Positions 50,677 to 59,930 of a stretch of DNA of 64,000 nucleotides are shown here, piece by piece. A program made the translations under genes and the position numbers. Below the pieces are notes generated by a model. The model saw only the letters and a program-made list of their open reading frames with translations. It was not told the origin of the DNA and searched no databases. Where the stretch lies: positions 310,001-374,000 of the forward strand of contig CAWFPH010000003.1 of assembly GCA_963817615.1 (NCBI GenBank), written 5' to 3'. The stretch's first letter is position 1; the number at the start of each line of letters is the position of its first letter. This DNA comes from FEN-1219 sp963817615. GTDB lineage: Bacteria; Pseudomonadota; Gammaproteobacteria; Steroidobacterales; Rariloculaceae.

Positions 50677-50756
50677 ATAGTGGGCCGATCTCGATGAGCG
50701 CAGCGCCGCATGACCCCCTACCGGGGCGAGCCGTAAGCTGACCGCGCGGCGCAAGC

Positions 50757-51353
50757 TCAGCGGTCCGTGAGGCGTTGCGCGAGCCGCCCGACGCGCGCAC
50801 CGAGCGCCTTCGCGACGTCGATCTCTTCTTTTGTAAGGCCGGGATTCCAGTCCGCTGCGAGGTGCGTCGCGCCGTAGGGCGAGCCGCCGGTCCGCGTGGT
50901 GAACAGCGCGGCCTCGGTGTACGGGACGCCGACCAGGAGCATCCCGTGATGCAGCAACGGCAGCATCATGCTGAGCAGCGTGCTTTCTTGGCCGCCGTGA
51001 GCGGAGGAAGTCGCGGTGAATACGGCCGCGGGCTTGTCGACGAGTCGCCCGCCGAGCCATAGGTCTCCGGTCGAGTCGAGGAAATGCTTGAGCGGCGCCG
51101 CCATGTTGCCGAACCGGGTTGGGCTGCCGAGCAGGAGGCCGTCGCACTCGAGCAGATCGACATGTTCGGCATAAGGCGGACCTTCGGCCGGCACGGCCGG
51201 CTCCAGTGCGCCGGTCGTCGTCGTCACGGGCGGCACCGTGCGCACTCGGGCGATGGCGCCGGCGCTCTCCACGCCGCGCGCCGCCTGCTGCGCGAGGGCC
51301 GCGGTGCGGCCACCTCGGGAGTAGTAGAGAACGAGGACGCTGGGCGCGCTCAC
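50757..51353 (-). CDS. wrbA: flavodoxin-like NAD(P)H:quinone oxidoreductase (WrbA)
   Basis: 198 residues from a GTG at 51353 overlapping the preceding stop (GTGA). The flavodoxin phosphate loop is YYSRGGRTAALA near residue 10, and the WrbA-type insert includes GSPTRFGNMAAPLKHFLDST near 74. SSAHGGQESTLLSMMLPLLH and GSPYGATHLAAD are also typical. It is a tetrameric flavin quinone reductase protecting against one-electron quinone cycling. It is downstream of the arsenate-reductase-like gene. Confidence 0.9.
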   Translation of the reverse strand: MSAPSVLVLYYSRGGRTAALAQQAARGVESAGAIARVRTVPPVTTTTGALEPAVPAEGPPYAEHVDLLECDGLLLGSPTRFGNMAAPLKHFLDSTGDLWLGGRLVDKPAAVFTATSSAHGGQESTLLSMMLPLLHHGMLLVGVPYTEAALFTTRTGGSPYGATHLAADWNPGLTKEEIDVAKALGARVGRLAQRLTDR

Positions 51354-51703
51354 TCGAAGAGCTCCAGCACGCGCTCGGGCGGCCGGCCAACCACGGCACG
51401 GTCGCCGCGCTCGACGATCGGCCGCTGCAGCAGCGCGGGCATTGCTTCGAGCAGGCCGAGCACCTCGTCGGGCGTCGGCTCGCGCCCGAGCTCGGCTGCG
51501 AACGAGCGATACTCGGGCTCGGCGGTGCGCACGAGATCGAGCGGCGCCGACCCGAGCTTCGCGAGCAGCGCCTGCAACGCCGTGCGGTCGAGCGGCTCGC
51601 GCAGATAGTCGACGACCACGAACGGTTCGCCGTGCGCCTCGAGCAGCGCGAGCGCGGCGCGTGATTTGCTGCAACGTGCGTTATGGTAGATTCGCGCTTT
51701 CAT
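51350..51703 (-). CDS. arsC: arsenate reductase family (ArsC-like) protein
   Basis: 117 residues from the ATG at 51703 (AAGGG seven bases upstream; an in-frame ATG at 51724 lacks this). The thioredoxin-like active site is HNARCSKSRAALALL with Cys11, followed by VVVDYLREPLDRTALQALL and PALLQRPIVERGDRAVVGRP, the ArsC/YfgD layout. It may reduce arsenate with glutaredoxin or serve as a stress-linked oxidoreductase. No other arsenic gene is nearby, so arsenic resistance is not proven. Coupled to wrbA. Confidence 0.85.
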   Translation of the reverse strand: MKARIYHNARCSKSRAALALLEAHGEPFVVVDYLREPLDRTALQALLAKLGSAPLDLVRTAEPEYRSFAAELGREPTPDEVLGLLEAMPALLQRPIVERGDRAVVGRPPERVLELFE

Positions 51704-51888
51704 TTTTAACCCTTTGTGCAGCAATGGATTGCCCTCTCCGTTCGGTGCGGTGGCCGCGGCGCTTGCACGCCCAGTCTAGGAAGGGTGTGCCGCGCTTGCC
51801 AACGCGGCGCGGCGCCTTGACGCCCGCGAAAGGCCCTTGTAGGTTTCGGCTGGCTCGAGGTCTCATAACAATAAGAGCGATCGCATCG

Positions 51889-52185
51889 ATGTTCCGGGCC
51901 CTTGCTTCATTGGCGGCGCTCGTCGTGCTGACGGCGTGTGCGACTTCGCCGCCCGTTCAGGAGATGAGCGACGCGCGACAAGCCATTACCGCGGCCGAGC
52001 AGGCTGATGCGGGACGCTACGCGCCGGATTCTTTGCGCGACGCGCGACGCTTCCTCGAGGAGGCCGAGCGGCAAATTCAGCAGGAAGCCTACGGCTCGGC
52101 CCGTATGAATGCCGTGCGCGCGAAGAACCGCGCGGCCCAAGCCCTCACGTCGAGTCAGAACGCCGCCGGCGACGGCAAGCAATGA
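51889..52185 (+). CDS. small lipoprotein, DUF4398-like
   Basis: 98 residues from the ATG at 51889; the frame extends upstream but without support. The lipobox is VVLTA-C (Cys17). The mature part is helical and charged (SDARQAITAAEQADAGRYAP, ARRFLEEAERQIQQEAYGSA), the DUF4398 type found in many gammaproteobacteria. Function unknown. Its stop overlaps the acylphosphatase start (ATGA). Confidence 0.78.
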   Translation: MFRALASLAALVVLTACATSPPVQEMSDARQAITAAEQADAGRYAPDSLRDARRFLEEAERQIQQEAYGSARMNAVRAKNRAAQALTSSQNAAGDGKQ

Positions 52186-52463
52186 GCGTTCCGCCCGCCA
52201 CGATCCGATGGCTCGTCTCGGGCAGGGTGCAAGGCGTGTACTTTCGCGCAGCGGCCGCCGCGGAGGCGAGTCGGCTCGCGTTGCGCGGCTTCGTCCGCAA
52301 TCTCGCGGACGGCCGCGTCGAGGTGGTCGCGGCAGGTGACGTCGCCGCCCTCGGCGAGCTCACGGTCTGGTTGTGGCGAGGGCCGCCGGCCGCACGCGTC
52401 GAGCAGGTAGCGGTGGAGCCGTGGGAAGGATCGATTCCGGGCGAATTCAGCGTCGTGCGCTAG
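52182..52463 (+). CDS. acyP: acylphosphatase
   Basis: 93 residues, the normal size. It hydrolyses acyl phosphates. The catalytic residues are Arg22 (GVYFR) and Asn40 (GFVRN), in the usual order with the beta-alpha-beta fold (WLVSGRVQGVYFRAAA). Overlaps the lipoprotein gene by four bases and converges with the lytic transglycosylase gene eight bases away. Confidence 0.93.
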   Translation: MSVPPATIRWLVSGRVQGVYFRAAAAAEASRLALRGFVRNLADGRVEVVAAGDVAALGELTVWLWRGPPAARVEQVAVEPWEGSIPGEFSVVR

Positions 52464-52470
52464 TGTCGCT

Positions 52471-53106
52471 CTAGACCCTGAACCACTTGCGGCGCAGCCG
52501 CTCGATCACGCGGTCCGAATAGTCGCGCCGGCCGACGCTGCCGTTGTAGCGCGCCAGTCCCTTCACGAGATCGCCGTGCTCCATGTCGAGATAGAACTTG
52601 AGGATCGTGGCCCCGAGCAGCACGTTCACGTCTACTTTGAACAGCTCGTTCTTATCCTTGTAGCCGAGTTGAGGCACCCAAAAAGGCATCACTTGCATCA
52701 GCCCGAGCGCGCTCGTCGAGGAGATTGCGTAGCGGTCGAAGTTGCTTTCGACGTCGATTACGGCGAGCACGAGCTCCGGCGGGACGGCCGCTCGAGCGGC
52801 GGCGCGGTGGACGGCCTTCAAAATCTGCAGACGCTCCGCCGGATCGGGCACCTGGCTGGCGAGCCGGCGGGACATGTCGCTAAGCCAGACCTCGGCGTCG
52901 AATCGGTCGACGAAGCTGTCGGCATCGCGAATGGCCGTGAGCAGCAGTGCACGCAGCTCCGGATCGGGCCCCGCACGCGCGTCCCGCGGGCGCTCGAGCG
53001 ATTGCGCAGCCGGCGCAAGCAGCACGGCAGCCGTGAGCGCAGCGGCCGCAAACCCGTTCGCTGCGAGGCGCGCCAGGGTGGCCAACGTCGGGGGTTTGGT
53101 GGGCAT
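52471..53106 (-). CDS. lytic transglycosylase (SLT domain)
   Basis: 211 residues from the ATG at 53106, chosen because it opens into a signal peptide (MPTKPPTLATLARLAANGFA... AQS); two earlier in-frame starts exist. The SLT domain contains AVIDVESNFDRYAISSTSAL with catalytic Glu120, then GLMQVMPFWVPQLG and NVLLGATILKFYLD and YNGSVGRRDYSDRV. It cleaves murein glycan strands to form 1,6-anhydro ends. The protein is short, closer to MltE/Slt-like small forms. Confidence 0.86.
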   Translation of the reverse strand: MPTKPPTLATLARLAANGFAAAALTAAVLLAPAAQSLERPRDARAGPDPELRALLLTAIRDADSFVDRFDAEVWLSDMSRRLASQVPDPAERLQILKAVHRAAARAAVPPELVLAVIDVESNFDRYAISSTSALGLMQVMPFWVPQLGYKDKNELFKVDVNVLLGATILKFYLDMEHGDLVKGLARYNGSVGRRDYSDRVIERLRRKWFRV

Positions 53107-53360
53107 GGGTCGGGTGTGTCGGCGCGAGGATTGCGGCGGCTGCCCATGATCGGTGGGGTGGCCCGCGCCGACTGCGACCTCCGTCACACCGGCAGCGATC
53201 GCGGGGCGGTCGTCAGAGTCGCTCATTGCCAGGTAGCCGTTCGCGCGCCAACGGGCGGCATTGTAGCGACTGCTCGGTGCGGGCCGCCACCGCGGCATTG
53301 CGTCGCTTCCGGTATTCCCGCAGCATTCTCCGGACCCCGACCTGGCTTCGCGAGGACTTC

Positions 53361-54131
53361 TTGAGATACGTGGACGGACGGCCTCCCAGCACGCGCCGCA
53401 AGGGCATCTATCTACTGCCCAATCTGCTGACGACCGGCGGGCTGTTCGCCGGCTTTTACGCGATCGTTGCGGCGATCGACGGGAACTTCGCGAGCTCGGC
53501 GTATGGAATCTTCGTCGCGATGTTCCTCGACGGTCTCGACGGCCGCGTGGCGCGCCTGACGAGCACCGCGAGCGAGTTCGGCAAGCAGTACGATAGTCTC
53601 GCCGACATGGTGTCGTTCGGGCTCGCGCCGGCGATCGTGACCTATCAGTGGGGCGTCGCGCGGTTGTCGGAATACGGCGCGATTTGGGGGCGCCTCGGGT
53701 GGCTTGCCGCGTTTTTATACGTGGCCGCGGCCGCGTTTCGGCTCGCGCGTTTCAACACGAACGTTGCCCAGGACCGCCGTTTCTTTCAGGGTCTTGCGAG
53801 CCCGGCAGCGGCCGTCGGCGTCGCGGCGATGGTGTGGCTTGCGACGCATTACGGCATCGGAGGGCTCACGGCGCTCGTGGCCGGCATCACGGTCACTGCC
53901 GTTACGGGCCTGCTCATGATGTCGCGATTCGCTTACTGGAGCTTCAAGGATATCAGCGCCGGTAAACGGTTGCGGTTCGCCAATCTGCTGGTGATTCCGC
54001 TCGTGATCATCGTGATTGCGGTCGAGCCGCAGGTCACGATCTTCGTGCTGTTCTTGGCGTACGCATCCTCGGGACCGGCGGCTTGGTTGTGGCATCGTCG
54101 GCGCCCGAAGCGCTTCGAGCCGGCGCCGTGA
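53361..54131 (+). CDS. pssA: CDP-diacylglycerol-serine O-phosphatidyltransferase
   Basis: 256 residues from a TTG at 53361 (GAGG six bases upstream); an ATG further up (53226) would add a non-homologous Arg-rich stretch. The family motif is complete: DGLDGRVARL...GKQYDSLADM (Asp-Gly-x2-Ala-Arg-x8-Gly-x3-Asp-x3-Asp). Six or so membrane segments follow. It makes phosphatidylserine, the precursor of phosphatidylethanolamine, which the PmtA-like protein at 9404 could methylate. Its stop overlaps the next gene (GTGA). Confidence 0.9.
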   Translation: MRYVDGRPPSTRRKGIYLLPNLLTTGGLFAGFYAIVAAIDGNFASSAYGIFVAMFLDGLDGRVARLTSTASEFGKQYDSLADMVSFGLAPAIVTYQWGVARLSEYGAIWGRLGWLAAFLYVAAAAFRLARFNTNVAQDRRFFQGLASPAAAVGVAAMVWLATHYGIGGLTALVAGITVTAVTGLLMMSRFAYWSFKDISAGKRLRFANLLVIPLVIIVIAVEPQVTIFVLFLAYASSGPAAWLWHRRRPKRFEPAP

Positions 54132-54852
54132 GCGGGCCGCGTGAAAGCTACCTGGCCGAGATCGGCATCACGGCGTGGCGCCGGCGCGGCCTCGCCGCGT
54201 CGTCCACGCCCGGAGAGGCCGAGCCGACGCCGCTCCCTGCGCCGACCGCCCCCGCAAGTCGAGGGCCACAGCGCGCGCGCAAACATCGCCCGCGGCCGGT
54301 GCGACCTGGGACGCGCTCGCAGCCGCCGTGCGCGCTTGTACGCGCTGCGCGCTGCACGGCAGCCGCACGCAGACCGTGTTCGGCGTCGGCCGCCGCGACG
54401 CCGAGCTGTTCGTGATCGGCGAGGCGCCAGGCGCGGACGAGGATCGGCAGGGCGAGCCGTTCGTCGGCCGTGCGGGTCAACTGCTCAATGCGATGCTGCG
54501 CTCCATCGGTCTGCCGCGCTCCGACGTTTACATTGCGAACATCTTGAAGTGCCGCCCACCGGGCAATCGCGATCCACAGCCGAGCGAGGCCGCGGAATGC
54601 ACGCCGTACCTCAATCGACAGATCGAGCTCGTGCGGCCGCGTGTGATTTTGGCGGTCGGTCGGATCGCCGCGCAGTGGCTGTTGCAGTCGGATGCGCCCA
54701 TCGGTAGGCTGCGGGGGCGGGTGCTAAAGTTCGGCGAGGCTGGCACGCCGCTGGTCATCACCTATCACCCGGCGTATTTGCTGCGCAGCCCGTTGTCGAA
54801 GGCAACCGCTTGGGCGGACCTATGTCTGGTCAAAGATCTGTTGAGCAGCTAG
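54128..54852 (+). CDS. type-4 uracil-DNA glycosylase, with apparent frameshift
   Basis: The GTG at 54128 overlaps the pssA stop and begins SGPRESYLAEIGITAWRRRG, the usual N-terminal segment of this family. That frame closes at 54415 without the enzyme core. The core (RACTRCALHG, FVIGEAPGADEDRQGEPFVG, ILKCRPPGNRDPQPSEAAEC, TYHPAYLLRSPL) lies in the frame one base back and runs to 54852. The switch falls in a Pro/Ala-rich linker around 54240-54300 that includes a CCCCC run. The intact product would be about 240 residues with four cysteines for a [4Fe-4S] cluster (CxxC and two later). Most likely a missing base in the assembly or a recent mutation. Followed by rimI after 4 bases. Confidence 0.85.
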
Positions 54853-54856
54853 AGCG

Positions 54857-55330
54857 ATGAGCGCCGCGGTCATTCCACGCAACGAGATCCGCTTCATGCA
54901 GCCGTCCGATTTGAAGGCGGTGGCGAGCGTCGAGCGCGCGGCCTACGATTATCCGTGGAGCCTCGGGATATTCCGCGATTGTCTGCTCGCCGGTTATCAC
55001 TGCATCGTGCTCGACGTTGCGGGGAGCGTCACGGGCTACGGCATCATGTCGATCGCCGCGGCCGAGGCCCATTTGCTGAATCTCTGCGTGCATCCGCATG
55101 CGCAGAACATGGGCTACGGCCGGCGCCTGCTCGAGGCCTTGCTGCAAAAGGCCGTCGACGCGGAGGCCGAGAAGGTGTTCCTCGAGGTCCGGCCGTCCAA
55201 CCAGGTCGCCCTACGCTTATATCGCGCGGTCGGCTTCGAGCAGATCGGCATTCGGCCTGCCTACTATCAAGCCAAGAACGGCCGCGAAGACGCGGTGGTG
55301 CTCGCTGCCAATCTCCGGCCGTCGCACTGA
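54857..55330 (+). CDS. rimI: ribosomal protein S18 alanine N-acetyltransferase
   Basis: 157 residues. It acetylates the N-terminal alanine of S18. GNAT motifs: IRFMQPSDLKAVASVERAAY at the start, LLNLCVHPHAQNMGYGRRLL with the acetyl-CoA loop (Q/R-x-x-G-x-G/R), and FLEVRPSNQVALRLYRAVGF with the catalytic region. NAYYQ-type ending reads PAYYQAKNGREDAVVLA. Position after a uracil-DNA glycosylase and before prfC fits the class. Confidence 0.9.
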   Translation: MSAAVIPRNEIRFMQPSDLKAVASVERAAYDYPWSLGIFRDCLLAGYHCIVLDVAGSVTGYGIMSIAAAEAHLLNLCVHPHAQNMGYGRRLLEALLQKAVDAEAEKVFLEVRPSNQVALRLYRAVGFEQIGIRPAYYQAKNGREDAVVLAANLRPSH

Positions 55331-55352
55331 CGGCGCCAAACTCCCGGTTCCG

Positions 55353-56936
55353 ATGAACGAGCACCTGAAAAGGCGGACGTTTGCGATTATTTCGCACCCC
55401 GACGCCGGTAAGACCACGTTGACCGAGAAGCTGCTCTTGTTCGGCGGCGCCATCCAGATGGCGGGCGCGGTCAAGGGACGCAAGGCGACGCGCCACGCAA
55501 CGTCGGATTGGATGAGACTCGAGCAGGAGCGCGGTATTTCCGTAACTTCGTCCGTCATGCAGTTTCCGTACGATGGCGCGGTGGTCAATTTGCTCGACAC
55601 GCCGGGCCACGAGGACTTCTCAGAGGACACTTATCGGACGCTGACTGCCGTGGATAGCGCGCTGATGGTGATCGACGCGGCGAAGGGTGTCGAAGCGCGC
55701 ACGATCAAGCTCATGGAGGTTTGCCGGCTCCGCACCACGCCGATCATCAGCTTCATCAACAAGCTGGATCGCGAAGGACGGCTCGGCATCGATCTGCTCG
55801 ACGACATCGAAACCGTGCTCGACATCGAATGTGTCCCGATGACGTGGCCGATCGGCATGGGACGAGAGTTCCGCGGCATCTACCACCTCGCCGACGATTG
55901 TGCGCACCTCTATCAAGGCCGCGACGGTAGCCGGTTGCCGCAAGTTCGGCGCGTGAACGGCCTCGATTCGCCCGAGCTGTTGGCGGTGCTCGGCGAGCCC
56001 TTTGCAGCGGCATTTCGCGAGGAAGTCGAGCTCGTGCGCGGTGCGACGCCCACGCTCGACGTCGCCCGTTACCTCGAAGGCAAGCAGACTCCGGTGTTCT
56101 TCGGCGCAGCGATCCACAACTATGGCGTAAAGGAGCTGCTCGACGCTTTCGTGCGACTTGCGCCGGCACCGCAGCCGCGTCCGACGACGACGCGCATCGT
56201 CGCGCCGGATGAGCCGCAGTTCAGCGGCTTCGTCTTCAAGATTCAGGCAAACATGGATCCCGCGCACCGCGATCGCATCGCTTTCTTGCGCGTGTGCTCG
56301 GGAGAATACCGCCAGGGCATGCGGCTCTATCACACGCGGCTCGGCCGCGAGGTGCGAGTCGGCGACGCGATCACTTTCATGGCCGCCGATCGCCAGCATG
56401 CCGATCAGGCGTACGCGGGCGATATCATCGGGCTGCACAACCACGGCACGATCAACATCGGCGACAGCTTCACGCAAGGCGAATCGCTGGTGTTCACGGG
56501 GATTCCGAGCTTTGCGCCGGAGCTGTTCCGCCGCGCCGTGCTCAAGGACCCGCTGAAGCTCAAAGCGCTGCAAAAGGGGCTCGCGCAGCTCTGCGAGGAA
56601 GGGGCCACGCAGCTCTTTCGGCCGGTCCTCGGCAACGACTCGATTTTGGGCGCGGTCGGTCCGCTGCAGTTCGAGGTTGCATCGTTCCGCCTGCGCGACG
56701 AGTACGGCGTCGATTGCGTGTTCGAGCCGGTCAACGTGGTCGCGGCGCGTTGGGTTCGCGGCGAGCGCGCACAGCTGGAGGAGTTCACGAGGAAGCTGGC
56801 GGCGAATGCGACGCGCGACCACGCCGGCGAGCTCGTGTACCTCGCGCCGAGCAACGTGAGCCTGGCACTGACCATCGAGCGTTGGCCGAAGCTCGAGTTC
56901 TTCGCAACGCGCGAGCTGTCCGCCGCCGGTCCTTGA
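55353..56936 (+). CDS. prfC: peptide chain release factor 3
   Basis: 527 residues from the ATG at 55353, the normal length. RF3 is the GTPase that recycles RF1/RF2. Motifs: SHPDAGKTTLTEKLL (P-loop, near residue 14), ERGISVTSSVMQF, DTPGHEDFSEDTYRTL (G3), FINKLDREGR (G4). The C-terminal domains contain EVASFRLRDEYGVDCVFEPV. It follows rimI by 22 bases and converges with tgpA. Confidence 0.96.
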   Translation: MNEHLKRRTFAIISHPDAGKTTLTEKLLLFGGAIQMAGAVKGRKATRHATSDWMRLEQERGISVTSSVMQFPYDGAVVNLLDTPGHEDFSEDTYRTLTAVDSALMVIDAAKGVEARTIKLMEVCRLRTTPIISFINKLDREGRLGIDLLDDIETVLDIECVPMTWPIGMGREFRGIYHLADDCAHLYQGRDGSRLPQVRRVNGLDSPELLAVLGEPFAAAFREEVELVRGATPTLDVARYLEGKQTPVFFGAAIHNYGVKELLDAFVRLAPAPQPRPTTTRIVAPDEPQFSGFVFKIQANMDPAHRDRIAFLRVCSGEYRQGMRLYHTRLGREVRVGDAITFMAADRQHADQAYAGDIIGLHNHGTINIGDSFTQGESLVFTGIPSFAPELFRRAVLKDPLKLKALQKGLAQLCEEGATQLFRPVLGNDSILGAVGPLQFEVASFRLRDEYGVDCVFEPVNVVAARWVRGERAQLEEFTRKLAANATRDHAGELVYLAPSNVSLALTIERWPKLEFFATRELSAAGP

Positions 56937-56945
56937 ATCGACCGC

Positions 56946-58952
56946 TCAGCCCGCCGGCCGGAATGCGGCGAGGCGCGTGCGCAGCTCCTCGAGCGATCCA
57001 CCCTCGGCATCCGGCTCATAGCGCGCCCGCAGGTATGCGGTCACGATCGCGTCGATGTCGGCTGCCGCTGCCGGCACACGGCGTGCCGCGCGCGCGCCAT
57101 AGGCGGCGGGCGCTTCGCCCGGCGCGCGCGGTGCGACCTCGCAGCGCGCGAGGCGACGGCCGAATTCGGCGAAGCAGCGGGCGGCGGGGTCGAAAGGCCT
57201 GCGATTGCGGCGGCGCAGCGCTAGGCTCAGCACGACCGAGCTGGCGATCAGAGTCGCCACCACGGCCAAGAGCAGCGCGGTCCAGCGCTTCGTGCGGCGC
57301 ATGCCGTCGAAGCCGAGCAGATCGAGCAGCGCTTGCTGCATTTGCGGCCCGTAGCCGATCACCCATTCGTCCCAGTAGATGTTGGCGGCATCCCACGCCA
57401 GCAGAATGTTGCGAATCCACGGCAGCCGCCTGAACGACGCGGCGCCCGTCGCGCGTGTCGAGAGCGATCCGTGACCCGACCCGAGCGCCACGCGCTCAGG
57501 CGCGACGGCGACGATCGGATCGACCCGAACCCATCCCCGGTCCTGCAGCCAGACCTCGGTCCACGCGTGCGCGTCGGATTGGCGGATGATGTAGTAATGA
57601 CCGAGGCTGTTCAGCTCGCCGCCCTGATAGCCGGTCACGACGCGCGCGGGCAGTCCTGCGGCGCGCATCATCACGGCGAACGCGGAGGCGTAGTGCTCAC
57701 AGAAGCCCTCGCGCGTCTCGAATAGGAACTCGTCGACCGGCTGGCGGCCGAGCGGCGGTGGCGTGAGCGTATAGAAGAACGGCTGGGACCGCAGCCACGC
57801 CATCGCGCGGTCGATGATCTGCTGCGGCGCCGGGTCGTCTTCGAGCCAGGTTGCGACGAGCGCCCGGGTCCGCGGGCTCGAGTCCGGCGGCAGCGCGCGA
57901 AACGTTGCCTGCTCGCGCAACGACAGCGGCTCGCGCGCGCGGTAGCTCAGGTACGAAGTCACGTTGTAGTCGACCTGCGAGCTGCGCGACGCGAAGGTGC
58001 GCAGCTGGTAGTCGTCGGCCATGCGCAGGTTTGCGTCGCTGCTCCAAAGCACCGGCATGTCGAGCGCGAACGCCCAGTTGTGGCCGGTCGGCTCGAGCAT
58101 CACGCGATAGTCGACCGGCTCGCCGACCGGATCGACGGTCTGCACGATCCGCTGGCCGCGGCGCATGCCGAGCTGCATCGACCAAGTCGTGCCGTCGAAA
58201 GTGGTCATCGTCGGACCGCGCCAATAGAGCTCGCTTGCGCGCGGCACGCCCGATGGGAACTGGACGCGGAATGCGATCTCGTCCGATAGACCGAGATTGG
58301 TGATATCGCCCGGGCTCATGGTGTCGGACAAGCCGCTCGCGCCGCTGCTCGTGCTGCCTGGAATCGCCCACAGCGGTCCCGGCAGACGCGGGAAGAGTAG
58401 AAACAGCACGACCATGATTGGCAGCGACTGCACCAGCAGCTTGCCCGCGAGCGTGGCTGTCGCGCGGCTCGGCAGAAGGGCGTTGCGGCGTCCGAGCTGC
58501 AGTAGAGCGACGGTCGTTAGCCATACCATGACCAGCGCATAGGCCACGGCGAGGGGGCTGCGAGCGGTCAACAGCGATGCGAACAGCAGGAAGTAGGAGA
58601 TCATGATCAGCACGAGCTGATCGCGCTGGTTGTGCGACTCGAGAAATTTGAGCGCGATCATCACGACCAGCAGCGCGCTGCCGGCGTCGACGCCGTTGAT
58701 CGTGCGGTATTGCGCGAGCACGCCGAAGAATGCGACGAACGCGAGTGCGAGCCGCAACCAGCGCAACGGCAATCGCCGGTTGAGCTGCGCCACTGCGATG
58801 CGCCAGACGATTGCGCCGCCGAGCAGCACGGGGATCCACGGTGCGAGCGCGAGCCAATGCGGAATGCTCGCCGCGAGCACGATTGCGGCCGTCCACAGCA
58901 GGCGCTCCGTCTCGGGCTTGAGCTCCGGAAGCGGCGAGGCGAACGCTTTCAC
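56946..58952 (-). CDS. tgpA: TgpA-like membrane transglutaminase
   Basis: 668 residues from a GTG at 58952 overlapping the DUF58 stop. An N-terminal bundle of membrane helices (~20-200) precedes a periplasmic transglutaminase-like domain with Cys in EGFCEHYASAFAVMMRAAG, His in SDAHAWTEVWLQ, and Asp in GWVRVDPIVAVAPE, the papain-like triad. A C-terminal helix (TALLLAVVATLIASSVVLSL) and a DUF4129-like tail end the chain. TgpA is important for growth in Pseudomonas. It forms the moxR-DUF58-tgpA set. Confidence 0.9.
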   Translation of the reverse strand: MKAFASPLPELKPETERLLWTAAIVLAASIPHWLALAPWIPVLLGGAIVWRIAVAQLNRRLPLRWLRLALAFVAFFGVLAQYRTINGVDAGSALLVVMIALKFLESHNQRDQLVLIMISYFLLFASLLTARSPLAVAYALVMVWLTTVALLQLGRRNALLPSRATATLAGKLLVQSLPIMVVLFLLFPRLPGPLWAIPGSTSSGASGLSDTMSPGDITNLGLSDEIAFRVQFPSGVPRASELYWRGPTMTTFDGTTWSMQLGMRRGQRIVQTVDPVGEPVDYRVMLEPTGHNWAFALDMPVLWSSDANLRMADDYQLRTFASRSSQVDYNVTSYLSYRAREPLSLREQATFRALPPDSSPRTRALVATWLEDDPAPQQIIDRAMAWLRSQPFFYTLTPPPLGRQPVDEFLFETREGFCEHYASAFAVMMRAAGLPARVVTGYQGGELNSLGHYYIIRQSDAHAWTEVWLQDRGWVRVDPIVAVAPERVALGSGHGSLSTRATGAASFRRLPWIRNILLAWDAANIYWDEWVIGYGPQMQQALLDLLGFDGMRRTKRWTALLLAVVATLIASSVVLSLALRRRNRRPFDPAARCFAEFGRRLARCEVAPRAPGEAPAAYGARAARRVPAAAADIDAIVTAYLRARYEPDAEGGSLEELRTRLAAFRPAG

Positions 58953-59914
58953 GCGGCGGTCTCGAACAGTGCGAGGGCCTCCAAGCAGTCTGCCAGGTGG
59001 CGCTCGCCCGCGCCGAGCGGCTCGGTCCTGCCCGGCAATCGGAGCTCGAAGCTGCGCGACTCGGCGTGGGCGTCGAGGCACCAGCGTGCGAGTTGCTCGA
59101 GCCGCGCTTCGGCCGCGAGATCCGGAAGATCGTCCCAGTCGAGTGCGCAGGGCTCGCCGTCGCCGCTCGAGAATTGCTTGAGCAACAGCGCGCCGCTGCG
59201 CGCATACGCCTTCCAAGCGATGCGCTGCGGCGGATCGCCGGGCGCCGCGGCTCGCAATCCCGCGAAATCGGAGTCACCCGAGTCGGGCTTGCCGCGGCCG
59301 CCGGCGCCGAAGCCGCGCGGCAGCGGCCGGCCAGGTGCCGCCGGACGAGGGTAGACGATGCAGTGGGCATCCATGTGCAGCCACGTCCACGCGCGGAACA
59401 GGCGGCCCGGATGACGCGTGGCCACCGTGCAGCGCGCGAGGCGAACGACGCCGCGCCGCTCGGTCGGAACCTCGAGCTTGAGCAGTGCGCCGCCGCCGGC
59501 CGGCACATCGACGGGTCCGGCCACGTGACCGCGATGGCCGACCTCGATTTCGTAGCGCGGTACCGCGGCGGCATTGGCGATTGCGACCCTGAATTCGGCA
59601 CGTTGACCGGCGAACACGGGATGGGCGCCGACGAAACGCAGCTCGGCGCCGAGCAGGTTGTTGTGGCAGTGGTGCATTGCGACGAGCCCGAGGCCGCCGA
59701 GCAGGAACGTGAGTGCGAATCCGAGGCTCGCCCCGTAGTTCAGCGAGCCGAGCAGCATCGCGAACACCATGAGCCCGAAGACTGCACCGAATCCGGTAGG
59801 AAGAATGTAGATGCGCCGCCGCGTAAGCACGACGGCGTTCGGATCTTCGCCTTGGCGGCGGCGTGCCCATGCGGCTGCGAACCGCTCGAGTCGTTGCGCG
59901 GTACCGATCTGCAT
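58949..59914 (-). CDS. DUF58 protein of the MoxR-TgpA operon
   Basis: 321 residues. Two N-terminal membrane helices (AVFGLMVFAMLLGSLNYGAS, LGFALTFLLGGLGLVAMHHC) are followed by a cytoplasmic DUF58 (vWA-related) domain with DSGDSDFAGLRAAAPGDPPQ and RIAWKAYARSGALLLKQFSS near residues 195-230. It is encoded between the MoxR ATPase and tgpA, the usual arrangement; the partners are thought to act together in envelope or protein-complex assembly. Four-base overlap with tgpA. Confidence 0.85.
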   Translation of the reverse strand: MQIGTAQRLERFAAAWARRRQGEDPNAVVLTRRRIYILPTGFGAVFGLMVFAMLLGSLNYGASLGFALTFLLGGLGLVAMHHCHNNLLGAELRFVGAHPVFAGQRAEFRVAIANAAAVPRYEIEVGHRGHVAGPVDVPAGGGALLKLEVPTERRGVVRLARCTVATRHPGRLFRAWTWLHMDAHCIVYPRPAAPGRPLPRGFGAGGRGKPDSGDSDFAGLRAAAPGDPPQRIAWKAYARSGALLLKQFSSGDGEPCALDWDDLPDLAAEARLEQLARWCLDAHAESRSFELRLPGRTEPLGAGERHLADCLEALALFETAA

Positions 59915-59930
59915 CGTCGCCGCCTGCCCG

